Positions 1 to 6,077 of a DNA stretch of 8,242 bases are shown piece after piece. The stretch is from positions 18,106 through 26,347 of the forward strand of contig DFBW01000151.1 in the NCBI GenBank assembly GCA_002366775.1, read 5' to 3'. The notes below the pieces were generated by a model that saw only the letters and a list, made by a program, of their open reading frames with translations, had not been told where the DNA came from and did no database searches. A program made the translations under genes and the position numbers. The stretch comes from Roseovarius sp. UBA3070 (GTDB lineage: Bacteria; Pseudomonadota; Alphaproteobacteria; Rhodobacterales; Rhodobacteraceae). Within the stretch, counting starts at the first letter, position 1, and every line of letters starts with the position of its first letter.

Positions 1-182
1 TCCATGTCTTCGGCTTCGGCCACATTGACACGAAGGATGAAATCCCCCTCGGTCGCCTCGCCATACACAGCATAGCCGGTACTATCCGGCCCACGGTGTT
101 TAAGGGCTTTGAGCATCTGGGTCATTTCAGCCCCGACGTTCGAGCTTTTGCCCTTATGAATCAGTCCAGCAATTCCGCACAT
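1..182 (-). CDS. Class II glutamine amidotransferase domain protein (GlxB/MgsA-like), 3' part cut by window edge
   Basis: Only the first 60 residues are present; the gene continues past base 1. The protein begins MCGIAGLIHKG and has HRGPDSTG at residues 29-36. The Cys2 becomes the N-terminal nucleophile after Met removal, and the RGPD motif binds glutamine. Together they mark an Ntn-type (class II) glutamine amidotransferase domain, which hydrolyses glutamine and channels the ammonia. Start ATG (182-180) has a strong GGAGG site on the minus strand (about 191-197). It lies 92 bases downstream of the glutamine-synthetase-like gene, in the same direction, so the two are probably co-transcribed. 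In rhizobia and methylotrophs such a stand-alone domain is the first part of split glutamate-synthase-like enzymes (GlxBCD, or N-methylglutamate synthase MgsABC). That assignment is inference: the GXGXG and FMN-binding subunits would have to lie left of the window. Alternatives such as PurF or GlmS seem less likely from context. Confidence 0.85.
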   Translation of the reverse strand, partial: MCGIAGLIHKGKSSNVGAEMTQMLKALKHRGPDSTGYAVYGEATEGDFILRVNVAEAEDM

Positions 183-266
183 TTCGAAACGCCTCCTTCA
201 AGGTTCAGGTTGATCACAGGTATTCAAGGGAGGCGACAGGACCACAAGAACCCTGCCGCCAGTAAC

Positions 267-290
267 GGAATGCCTCAGGGCAGGCATTCC
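267..290 (-). other. Stem-loop across the stop codon of the ligase gene
   Basis: GGAATGCC (267-274) and GGCATTCC (283-290) form a perfect 8-bp inverted repeat with an 8-base loop. It covers the last codons and the stop codon (275-277) of the ligase gene. No T-run follows on the minus strand, so it does not look like a rho-independent terminator. It could stabilise the upstream message or set a processing point between the ligase and the amidotransferase gene. The repeat is visible; the role is a guess. Confidence 0.4.
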
Positions 291-1753
291 ATGTAGGTTT
301 CGCTATCCCAATCGGTGACGGTCGCGTTGAAGCGCGCGAATTCATCGTATTTGTATTCATGGAACAGGCGGTACATCTCGCCGGGCAGGCCACGGCGCAC
401 AACTTCGCTACCTTCAAGGTGATCAAGCGCTTCGCCCAATGACATTGGCAGCTTCTTGACCTGCTTGCCGGCTTTGATGGCTTCGTAGATGTTGCGCTCT
501 TCCGGCTCGCCGGGATCCAACTTGTTGGTGATACCGTCATCCATGGCCGCCAGCAAAGTAGAGCCCATCAGATAGGGGTTCACCATACTGTCAACCGAGC
601 GGTATTCGAACCGGCCCGGCGCCGAGACGCGCAGACCCGTGGTGCGGTTCTGGAAACCCCAATCAGCAAAGATCGGCGCCCAGAAACCTGTATCCCACAG
701 GCGGCGGTACGAGTTCACCGTCGAAGAGCCGATAGCCGTCAAGGCTTGCAGATGATGAACCACGCCGCCGATCGCCTCCAGCCCTTCTTTGCCGGGCATC
801 TGGGGATCGTCATCGTCAGGCATGAAGGTGTTTTCACCGCCTTTAACGTACATGTAGTTTTCAGCCATGCCGGGCAGATCATCAGGATTGTTGCCGCATT
901 TGACAAACTCATCCTCGCCACCGCGCCACAGGCTCATGTTGTGGTGACACCCCGAGGCCGACACCCCCATGAACGGTTTGGTCATGAAGCAGGCAAAAAT
1001 GCCGTTTTCACGCGCCACTTGTGCACAAATCTGGCGGTAGGTGGTCAGACGGTCCGCGTTGCGCAGCACATCATCAAACATCCAGTTCAGTTCCAGCTGG
1101 CCCGGCGCATCCTCGTGATCGCCCTGGATCATATCAAGACCCATTGCACGCGAATAGCGGATCACCTGCATGGACACAGGGCGCAGTGATTCAAACTGGT
1201 CGATGTGATAGCAGTATGGCTTGGAATACCCATCGCGTGGCTTGCCGTTCTCGTCAAACTTCAGCCACATCATTTCCGGCTCGGTGCCGATGCGCAAAGA
1301 GCGGCCGTGCTTTTCCTTGAATTCGTCATGCATACGGCGCAGGTTGCCGCGGCTGTCCGAGGTCAGGTAGCCACCGGGATTTTCTTTTTCTTCACGGTTG
1401 CGGAACAGCGTGCAATAGAAACGGCCAATCTCGGGCGCCCAAGGCAGCTGCATAAAGGTTTCGGGCTCTGGGATGCCCACCAGCTCGGCGGCTTCGGGGC
1501 CATAACCCAGATAGTTGCCAGCCCGATCAGTGAACAGGTTGACCGTGGCACCATAGACCAGCTGAAAACCCTTCTTGGCGATCTGTTCCCAATGATCAGA
1601 AGGAATGCCCTTGCCCATGATCTTGCCGGTCACGGATACAAATTGCAGGTACAGATACTCGATGCCTTTGGCGTCGATCATCTCGCGGACCTGTTTGATC
1701 TTTTCGTCACGGCCAGGCGCGTCTACGAATCTCTCAAGATCTGTTAAAGCCAA
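275..1753 (-). CDS. Glutamine-synthetase-family ligase, probably a gamma-glutamylamide (amine) synthetase
   Basis: A 492-residue protein with the full glutamine synthetase fold, which joins an amine to the gamma-carboxyl of glutamate using ATP. Metal and substrate motifs are present: GTEPE at 156-160 (two metal-binding Glu), HEDAPGQLE at 213-221 (two more Glu), SGCH at 267-270 (metal His), NSYRRL at 347-352 (phosphate-binding Arg), and RFEYR at 381-385 followed by NPYL. The ammonium pocket is changed: the usual FDGSS segment reads VYGAT (66-70, Asp to Tyr67), and the flap Glu of YEAP reads FWAP (357-360, Glu to Trp358). Such losses occur in glutamate-amine ligases (PuuA), so ammonia is probably not the natural substrate. 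It is longer than my recollection of typical GlnT/GmaS proteins (about 440 residues) and has a different N-terminus. The start is TTG (1753-1751) with GGGAG seven bases upstream; the next in-frame ATG would remove 24 residues. The class II amidotransferase gene follows. Ligase-family membership is certain; the substrate is inferred. Confidence 0.9.
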   Translation of the reverse strand: MALTDLERFVDAPGRDEKIKQVREMIDAKGIEYLYLQFVSVTGKIMGKGIPSDHWEQIAKKGFQLVYGATVNLFTDRAGNYLGYGPEAAELVGIPEPETFMQLPWAPEIGRFYCTLFRNREEKENPGGYLTSDSRGNLRRMHDEFKEKHGRSLRIGTEPEMMWLKFDENGKPRDGYSKPYCYHIDQFESLRPVSMQVIRYSRAMGLDMIQGDHEDAPGQLELNWMFDDVLRNADRLTTYRQICAQVARENGIFACFMTKPFMGVSASGCHHNMSLWRGGEDEFVKCGNNPDDLPGMAENYMYVKGGENTFMPDDDDPQMPGKEGLEAIGGVVHHLQALTAIGSSTVNSYRRLWDTGFWAPIFADWGFQNRTTGLRVSAPGRFEYRSVDSMVNPYLMGSTLLAAMDDGITNKLDPGEPEERNIYEAIKAGKQVKKLPMSLGEALDHLEGSEVVRRGLPGEMYRLFHEYKYDEFARFNATVTDWDSETYMECLP

Positions 1754-1904
1754 TTTAAATCTCCCTGCTAGTGATGCCGCTTGAGGTCTTGTGCCCTTTT
1801 GCAGCCGTTGAAATCATTTGCTCCACAGTGTGCATTCTACCGACGCAGCCCGGAGCACATGTGCAGCGGTCGATGTATTGAATCGTGCCAAGGGCGGCAC
1901 AGGC

Positions 1905-1921
1905 ATTGGTCAGGATTGGTC
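1905..1921. repeat. Direct repeat ATTGGTC with a 10-base period
   Basis: ATTGGTC occurs at 1905-1911 and again at 1915-1921, so the copies sit one helical turn apart, on the same face of the DNA. The related string GGTCAGG occurs at 1908-1914 and at 1955-1961. Tandem half-sites one turn apart would suit a dimeric regulator. This lies about 150 bases upstream of the ligase start. The repeat is visible; function is unproven and a chance match is possible. Confidence 0.3.
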
Positions 1922-1957
1922 CACTCTTTTTGATCCACGCCTTCCCAGATGCATGGT

Positions 1958-1972
1958 CAGGTAGTATACCTG
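1958..1972. promoter_or_regulatory. Palindrome CAGGTA-GTA-TACCTG, candidate operator and -10 region of the ligase operon
   Basis: Six-base perfect arms flank a three-base centre. Read on the minus strand it contains TATACT (1968-1963), a five-of-six match to a sigma-70 -10 box. I find no good -35 box 17 bases upstream, which would suit an activator-dependent promoter. A transcript from here would have a leader of about 200 bases before the ligase TTG. The GGTATAC core is shared with the operator in front of the GntR gene, so the same regulator may bind both. This is inference from the shared core. Confidence 0.35.
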
Positions 1973-2171
1973 CCTGCATGACCGAGACGTTTTGGAGATC
2001 AAAATACGCCATGTTGACGGGGCTTCCTGCCTTACGGGGTGCTTGGGGGCTAATGTCCGCCCGAATCTCTGCACCAGGTGGGTCGTTGCTGTCATTATCA
2101 GACGTAGCGAAACGCCAAAAGTCAACCACTTCTGATCCAATAGCGGGGAGATTGTACTTATTTCCCGATCT

Positions 2172-2190
2172 TTGGTATACCATTGGTATT
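2172..2190. promoter_or_regulatory. Probable GntR (FadR-type) operator in front of its own gene
   Basis: The stretch TTGGTATACCATTGGTATT holds three overlapping half-sites. TGGTATACCA (2173-2182) is a perfect 10-base palindrome. ATACCA-T-TGGTAT (2177-2189) is a second inverted repeat sharing its left arm, and TTGGTAT recurs after exactly 11 bases (2172 and 2183). Operators of FadR-type GntR proteins commonly have TGGT...ACCA half-sites (for example LldR and PdhR). A weak promoter, TTGTAC (2152-2157) with TATACC (2176-2181) and an 18-base spacer, would place the -10 box inside the operator. The site ends 18 bases before the GntR start codon, an arrangement that suggests autorepression. Confidence 0.6.
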
Positions 2191-2208
2191 AACTAGGTGA
2201 AGTAACAT

Positions 2209-2895
2209 ATGCAAGATTCTGACCCCAAACTGGGTGCGGCCGACATTGCCGCGCTGATACGGCGTGAAATTTCCAAGGGAATAATGCAATTGCATGACCG
2301 CTTGCCCCCCGAACGGGTGCTGGCCGAAACCTATGGTGCAGCGCGCGGCACCATCCGCAAGGCGCTGACCAGATTAGAACAGGAGGGGTTTGTTGAAACC
2401 CGCCCCGGAAGCGGCACCTATGTGGTTCACAAACCTGCCGAATCTGACTCGACCGCGATTGAGAACGCCACTCCGCTGGAGCTAATGGACACCCGCTTTG
2501 CATTGGAGCCGCATATTTGCAGGCTGGCGGTGCTGCACGGACGGCGCGCTGATTTTGATGTCATGGAGGCCCTATGCACCCGGATGGAAGATAGTGTCGA
2601 CGACCCAATTGCATTCTCCGAAGCGGATACGGCATTTCACCGCGCGCTGGTCGATTCCACCCGCAACGGGCTGTTGATCTGGATTATTGACCGGATTGGC
2701 AATGTGCGAGGACAGGACGATTGGACCCGAATGCGCCACCTGACACTGGATCGACAGACCATCAACACCTACAATGCCCAGCATCGCCAGATCCTGAACG
2801 CGATCCGCACCCGCGAACCTGAACGGGCCGCCAATATTATGAAGGAACATCTGGAAACCGCGCGCCTGTCGCTGACGCGGGCAGCGGAGACATAG
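2209..2895 (+). CDS. GntR-family transcriptional regulator, FadR subfamily with FCD ligand domain
   Basis: A 228-residue regulator. Residues 10-75 are the winged helix-turn-helix of the GntR family (RLPPERVLAE at 31-40, then GTIRKALTRLEQEGFV and RPGSGTYVV at 65-73). Residues 90-222 are the all-helical FCD effector domain. Its usual metal site is intact: Asp140 and His144 (DTAFH), His192 (AQHRQI) and His214 (KEHLETAR), so a metal-assisted carboxylate ligand is likely. Length is normal for the family. ATG 2209 has AGGTGA eight bases upstream and sits directly after the GGTATAC operator cluster, which it probably binds. It is transcribed away from the ligase operon, so it is the natural candidate to control that operon as well as itself. 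FCD regulators usually respond to small organic or amino acids; the specific effector cannot be deduced. Confidence 0.92.
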   Translation: MQDSDPKLGAADIAALIRREISKGIMQLHDRLPPERVLAETYGAARGTIRKALTRLEQEGFVETRPGSGTYVVHKPAESDSTAIENATPLELMDTRFALEPHICRLAVLHGRRADFDVMEALCTRMEDSVDDPIAFSEADTAFHRALVDSTRNGLLIWIIDRIGNVRGQDDWTRMRHLTLDRQTINTYNAQHRQILNAIRTREPERAANIMKEHLETARLSLTRAAET

Positions 2896-2924
2896 GCGCA
2901 TATACCTGCTTTAGCCGGGCGATC

Positions 2925-3644
2925 TCAGGTTTTTGCGGTCGCCTGCAACCAGTTGATATAAAGCCGTTCTGCCATAGCATTAAACGCCTGCATCCGCGCC
3001 GCACAAGCCGCTTCCAGCTCTTGCATGCGGCCTGCTCCAATCGCCTTGTCCAATGCGTCGGCATATTCGGGGATATTGTTCCATGTCGCCACGGTATCGG
3101 CCTCGATCTCAACATGGAACTGCATGGAAAAGGCACGGGTCTGCCAGCGCATGGCCTGCACCGCGCAATCGGGTGACGTGGCCAACACTTCAGCACCATC
3201 GGGCAGGGATTTCACCTCAGCCGAGTGCCATTGCAGGCACTCAAACCGCTCGGGCAGGCCATCAAAGAATATCCCAGATGCGCCCGCTTCGGTCAGGTGA
3301 ACATCCAGCACACCGATTTCGGGAGCTTCAGACGGGCCAACGGTGCCGCCCAATGCTTCGGCCAACAATTGATGGCCCAGACACAAGCCCAGATACGGCA
3401 GGCCGCGCTCCTCGACGGCCTCGCGGATAAACGCCTTTTCGGCCTTCAGCCACGGGTGCTCATCCTCTTGCCAGGTGTCCATCGGGCCGCCCATAACCCA
3501 CAACGCATCATATCCATCCAGACTGGGCAAGGCCTCGCCTTCGTCCAGTTCGATCGCGTCCCAGGTATGGCCATCCTCTTTGAGGAAATCGCGGAAAATG
3601 CCGGGGTGCTCTACCCGCTCATGTTGTAGGACAAGAATGTGCAT
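2925..3644 (-). CDS. Class I (type 1) glutamine amidotransferase-like hydrolase
   Basis: A 239-residue stand-alone GATase1-fold protein. The nucleophile elbow GLCLGHQ (86-92) supplies Cys88, and FHVE (176-179) supplies His177 and Glu179, completing the triad. MGGPM (51-55) forms the oxyanion region, as in the GMP-synthase-like amidotransferases. It has no synthetase domain, so it either serves a separate partner or acts on its own as a hydrolase of gamma-glutamyl compounds. Relatives of this fold (PuuD in putrescine, IpuF in isopropylamine breakdown) cleave gamma-glutamylamides made by glutamine-synthetase-like ligases. With such a ligase 1.2 kb away, a gamma-glutamylamide hydrolase role is plausible but unproven. 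ATG 3644 has a strong AGGAGG five to six bases upstream. It converges with the GntR gene, with 29 bases between the stops, and follows the AraC-type gene in the same direction after about 100 bases. Confidence 0.9.
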   Translation of the reverse strand: MHILVLQHERVEHPGIFRDFLKEDGHTWDAIELDEGEALPSLDGYDALWVMGGPMDTWQEDEHPWLKAEKAFIREAVEERGLPYLGLCLGHQLLAEALGGTVGPSEAPEIGVLDVHLTEAGASGIFFDGLPERFECLQWHSAEVKSLPDGAEVLATSPDCAVQAMRWQTRAFSMQFHVEIEADTVATWNNIPEYADALDKAIGAGRMQELEAACAARMQAFNAMAERLYINWLQATAKT

Positions 3645-3748
3645 GGATCCCTCCTGAGATTCGCAGTGACGTTAGGCCGCGCGGTGCGATGCTGGCAAGA
3701 CGGGCTGCAAAAAAGGCCGGTTGACTGACGCAAATGCCGTGCAATTAC

Positions 3749-4726
3749 TTACCCTCGCAGCGCGCGCGCCGTACGGTTATTTGACGGCGGTGTGCCAAAG
3801 CTTTGGGCGTAGGCCCGGCTGAAATGTGATGGCGAGGCAAAGCCAGTTGCCATGGCAATCTCGGTCAATGACAGAGGTGAATTTCCCAACAGGTTTTGCG
3901 CGGCATCCAGCCGCAGATCCCGGTAGTAGCGCATTGTGGAACGCCCCAGTTTCTCACGGAACAGACGGTTCAACTGGCGCGGAGAAAGCCCTGCAATGTC
4001 AGAGAGTTGATCAAGAACAAGCGGTTCGGCGATATTGGTTTCCATGGCCCGTACAGCATCCAGAATAGCCGCGTTCGTAGACCCGACACGCGCCACCAGG
4101 CCACCACGTTGCGGGCCCACCGAAGGGCGAATTTCTGTGTGCATGAACCAATCACTGACCAGCCTTGCAAATGGCGCACCGTGGTGCTGGGTGATCAGCG
4201 CATGCATGAGGTCCATCGGGGCGGTGCCGCCCGCGCAGGTCACCCGGTCACGGTCAATCACAAAAAGCGATCTCTCAAGCAGCAGATGTGGTGAAATCTC
4301 GGCCAGGGCCACGGCGTGCTCCCAATGCACTGTCATGCGCCGACCGCCCATCAACCCGGCCTTGGCCAGAATGATCGGCCCGCCCGAAACACCGCCCATC
4401 TGCACGCCGATACGCGCCTGACGTGACAGCCATGCAAAGGTCTGTTTGTCGTCAAACCCGGTTGGATCGCCGCCCGCGACCACAAACAGATAATCGAGTT
4501 TCAGGTCATCGCTCACCTGTGCCTCGGGCATCACGACGGCAGCACCTGAACTGGTGATCGGCTGATCGGTTAACCCGATATTGATCATCCGGTACAATGC
4601 CCGGCGCCCCAACAGATTGGCCGCGCGCATCGGTTCCACCAGTGAGGCATAAGACATCACCGCGAATCCGTCGATCACGAGGATGCCGATGCGCAATTCC
4701 GGCAAGTTTGTACCAATCCTGTCCAT
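3749..4726 (-). CDS. GlxA/GbdR-type AraC-family regulator with DJ-1/PfpI-like sensor domain
   Basis: From ATG 4726 the protein has 325 residues, the usual size for this family. Residues 9-190 form a DJ-1/PfpI (GATase1-like) domain: ELRIGILVIDGF near the start, then VSGGPIILAKAGLM around the position of the lost nucleophile, where the usual Cys is Ser114, and GGTAPMDLMHAL. Residues 220-320 carry two AraC-type helix-turn-helix units (LDQLSDIAGLSPRQLNRLFR and LTEIAMATGFASPSHFSRAY). The pattern closely resembles GbdR, the glycine betaine/dimethylglycine sensor, and the sarcosine regulator SouR. It is divergent from soxB, 87 bases away, so it most likely activates the sarcosine-oxidase-like operon in response to an N-methylated amino acid. 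The frame stays open to 4939, but that extension would overlap the soxB coding region. An ATG at 4747 is a possible longer start (332 residues); neither start has a strong ribosome site. Confidence 0.9.
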   Translation of the reverse strand: MDRIGTNLPELRIGILVIDGFAVMSYASLVEPMRAANLLGRRALYRMINIGLTDQPITSSGAAVVMPEAQVSDDLKLDYLFVVAGGDPTGFDDKQTFAWLSRQARIGVQMGGVSGGPIILAKAGLMGGRRMTVHWEHAVALAEISPHLLLERSLFVIDRDRVTCAGGTAPMDLMHALITQHHGAPFARLVSDWFMHTEIRPSVGPQRGGLVARVGSTNAAILDAVRAMETNIAEPLVLDQLSDIAGLSPRQLNRLFREKLGRSTMRYYRDLRLDAAQNLLGNSPLSLTEIAMATGFASPSHFSRAYAQSFGTPPSNNRTARALRG

Positions 4727-4813
4727 TTTGGAAAAATATCCGACCATATTAGAAAAGTCGATTCGCATTTGGCAAGCAATGCTACGCAAACACGCGAATT
4801 GGGGGCACATGAG
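4727..4813. promoter_or_regulatory. Divergent promoter region of the AraC-type regulator and the soxBDA operon
   Basis: These 87 bases lie between two divergent start codons. The left half is AT-rich and contains an inverted repeat AATAT-CCGACC-ATATT (4735-4750) and a looser CGAC (4741-4744) / GTCG (4757-4760) pair. No convincing sigma-70 -35/-10 pair is visible for soxB, which fits a promoter needing an activator such as the adjacent AraC-type protein. GGGGG at 4801-4805 is the probable ribosome site for soxB. Whether these repeats are binding sites is inference. Confidence 0.4.
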
Positions 4814-6064
4814 ATGCGTTACTCGGCTTTCAAAATCTTGAAAGAAGGTTTGACCGGCAACAAGGGCTGGAAACCGGTCTGGCGCGAGCCTGATCCGAAG
4901 CCCGAATACGATATTATCATCGTCGGAGCCGGGGGGCATGGGCTGGCCACTGCGTATTATCTGGCCAAAGAATTTGGCATGCGCAACATCGCAGTTCTGG
5001 AAAAGGGCTGGCTGGGATCGGGCAATATTGGCCGTAACACCACGATTATCCGCTCAAACTATCTGCTGCCCGGCAACCAGCCATTTTATGAGATGTCGAT
5101 GAAGCTTTGGGAGAACCTGGAGCAGGACACGAACTATAATTCGATGGTATCGCAACGATCCATCCTGAACCTGATCCATACCGATGCACAGCGTGATGCG
5201 TTTGTGCGCCGCGGCAATGCGATGTTCCTGTCGGGCGCGGATGCCGAGCTGGCCGATGCCGAGCAACTGCGCGCCGAGCTGCCGTTCCTGGATTTCGACA
5301 ATGCACGTTTTCCGATCAAAGGCGGGCTGTATCAGCGGCGCGGCGGCACGGCACGCCACGATGCAGTGGCCTGGGGCTATGCGCGCGGGGCGGATATGCG
5401 CGGCGTGGACATCATCCAAAATTGCGAAGTCACCGGGTTTGATATTCAGGGGGGCGTTTGCCGTGGGGTTGAAACCACGCGTGGCGCCATTCGGGCCCGC
5501 AAGGTTGCGGTTTGTGTTGCGGGCTCTTCGGGCCGGGTGATGGCCAAAGCGGGCATGCGCCTGCCGATTGAAAGCCATGTCTTGCAGGCCTTTGTATCTG
5601 AGGGGCTGAAACCGGTGCTGCCGGGGGTCATCACCTTTGGCGCAGGCCATTTCTATGTCAGCCAATCCGACAAGGGCGGGTTGGTTTTTGGCGGCGATAT
5701 TGACGGCTATAACACCTATGCCCAACGCGGCAATCTGCCCGTGGTCGAGGACGTGGCCGAAGGCGGAATGGCGATCATGCCGATGATTGGGCGTGCGCGG
5801 TTGCTTCGCTCTTGGGGCGGGATCATGGATATGTCGATGGATGGCACACCGTTTATCGACAAGACCCATATTGGCGGGCTCTATTTCAACGGTGGATGGT
5901 GTTACGGCGGGTTCAAGGCCACGCCGGCATCCGGCTATTGCTATGCGCATTTGTTGGCCAAGGATGAGCCACACCCGAATGCCGCACAGATGCGTCTTGA
6001 TCGGTTCAAGACTGGCAATGTGATCGACGAAAAAGGTCAGGGCAACCAGCCCAACCTGCATTGA
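4814..6064 (+). CDS. soxB: Sarcosine oxidase / N-methylglutamate dehydrogenase-type beta subunit
   Basis: A 416-residue flavoprotein, about the normal size for SoxB. After a short leader typical of the family (MRYSAFKILKEGLTGN), GAGGHGLATAYYLAKEFG (38-55) is the FAD-binding Rossmann motif and VLEKGWLG follows. RNTTIIRSNYL lies at 75-84. GGTARHDAV (177-185) contains His182, the position where FMN is covalently bound in heterotetrameric sarcosine oxidase. GGWCYGGFKATPASG (360-374) is the conserved C-terminal FAD/substrate segment, and the end reads NLH as in many relatives. The beta subunit oxidises the N-methyl group of sarcosine or, in MgdA proteins, N-methylglutamate; sequence alone does not let me choose. 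The start is ATG 4814 with GGGGG eight bases upstream; a TTG at 4769 is in frame but adds a non-family extension. First gene of a BDA(G) operon, 13 bases before soxD. Confidence 0.93.
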   Translation: MRYSAFKILKEGLTGNKGWKPVWREPDPKPEYDIIIVGAGGHGLATAYYLAKEFGMRNIAVLEKGWLGSGNIGRNTTIIRSNYLLPGNQPFYEMSMKLWENLEQDTNYNSMVSQRSILNLIHTDAQRDAFVRRGNAMFLSGADAELADAEQLRAELPFLDFDNARFPIKGGLYQRRGGTARHDAVAWGYARGADMRGVDIIQNCEVTGFDIQGGVCRGVETTRGAIRARKVAVCVAGSSGRVMAKAGMRLPIESHVLQAFVSEGLKPVLPGVITFGAGHFYVSQSDKGGLVFGGDIDGYNTYAQRGNLPVVEDVAEGGMAIMPMIGRARLLRSWGGIMDMSMDGTPFIDKTHIGGLYFNGGWCYGGFKATPASGYCYAHLLAKDEPHPNAAQMRLDRFKTGNVIDEKGQGNQPNLH

Positions 6065-6077
6065 GGAGGATTAAGCG

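Larger units (their letters stand above)
1754..2208. promoter_or_regulatory. Divergent intergenic control region between the ligase and GntR genes
   Basis: This stretch of 455 bases separates two divergently transcribed genes and holds no gene I can support. A minus-strand frame stays open for up to 142 codons and stops one base before the ligase TTG. It uses rare codons (ATA, CTA, AGA, AGG), has no strong start signal and resembles no family I know, so I treat it as chance. What does stand out is regulatory: the GGTATAC operator cluster at 2172-2190, a CAGGTA-GTA-TACCTG palindrome at 1958-1972 that contains a TATACT hexamer on the minus strand, a direct repeat of ATTGGTC at 1905-1911 and 1915-1921 (10-base period), and a GCACATGTGC palindrome at 1855-1864. 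Confidence 0.55.

Noticed and set aside
746..1747. Plus-strand frames of 147 and 180 codons opposite the ligase gene
   Set aside because: They are antisense shadows of the conserved glutamine-synthetase-fold gene and have no start signals.
1755..2183. Minus-strand frame of up to 142 codons ending one base before the ligase TTG start
   Set aside because: Its first ATG lies inside the GntR operator, the codon use includes several rare codons, the composition shows no strong third-position GC preference, and no known family is recognisable. An 85-codon sub-frame starting near 2010 with a CTCAPGC cysteine cluster is the only part that might deserve a database check.
1885..2196. Plus-strand frame of 103 codons in the same control region
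   Set aside because: It overlaps the operator, has no ribosome site and shows no recognisable domain; most likely a chance open frame.
2904..2934. Possible terminator between the convergent GntR and class I amidotransferase genes (ACCTG...CAGGT then TTTTT)
   Set aside because: The stem is only 5 bp with a 17-base loop and overlaps the end of the amidotransferase gene; too weak to call.
3699..3720. T6 run after CCGGCC on the minus strand, downstream of the AraC-type gene
   Set aside because: I could not find a stable stem directly before the T-run, so I do not call a rho-independent terminator.
4769..4813. Upstream TTG start for soxB adding 15 residues
   Set aside because: The family begins with the MRYSxF segment, and the ribosome site GGGGG is placed for ATG 4814.
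4727..4939. N-terminal extension of the AraC-type regulator to an ATG at 4939
   Set aside because: It would overlap the first 126 bases of soxB on the opposite strand and adds 71 residues absent from the family; the ATG at 4726 (or 4747) gives a normal length.
5054..6061. Long minus-strand frame (335 codons) opposite soxB
   Set aside because: It is antisense to a clearly conserved flavoprotein gene. Long antisense frames are common opposite GC-rich codons, and its protein resembles nothing known.
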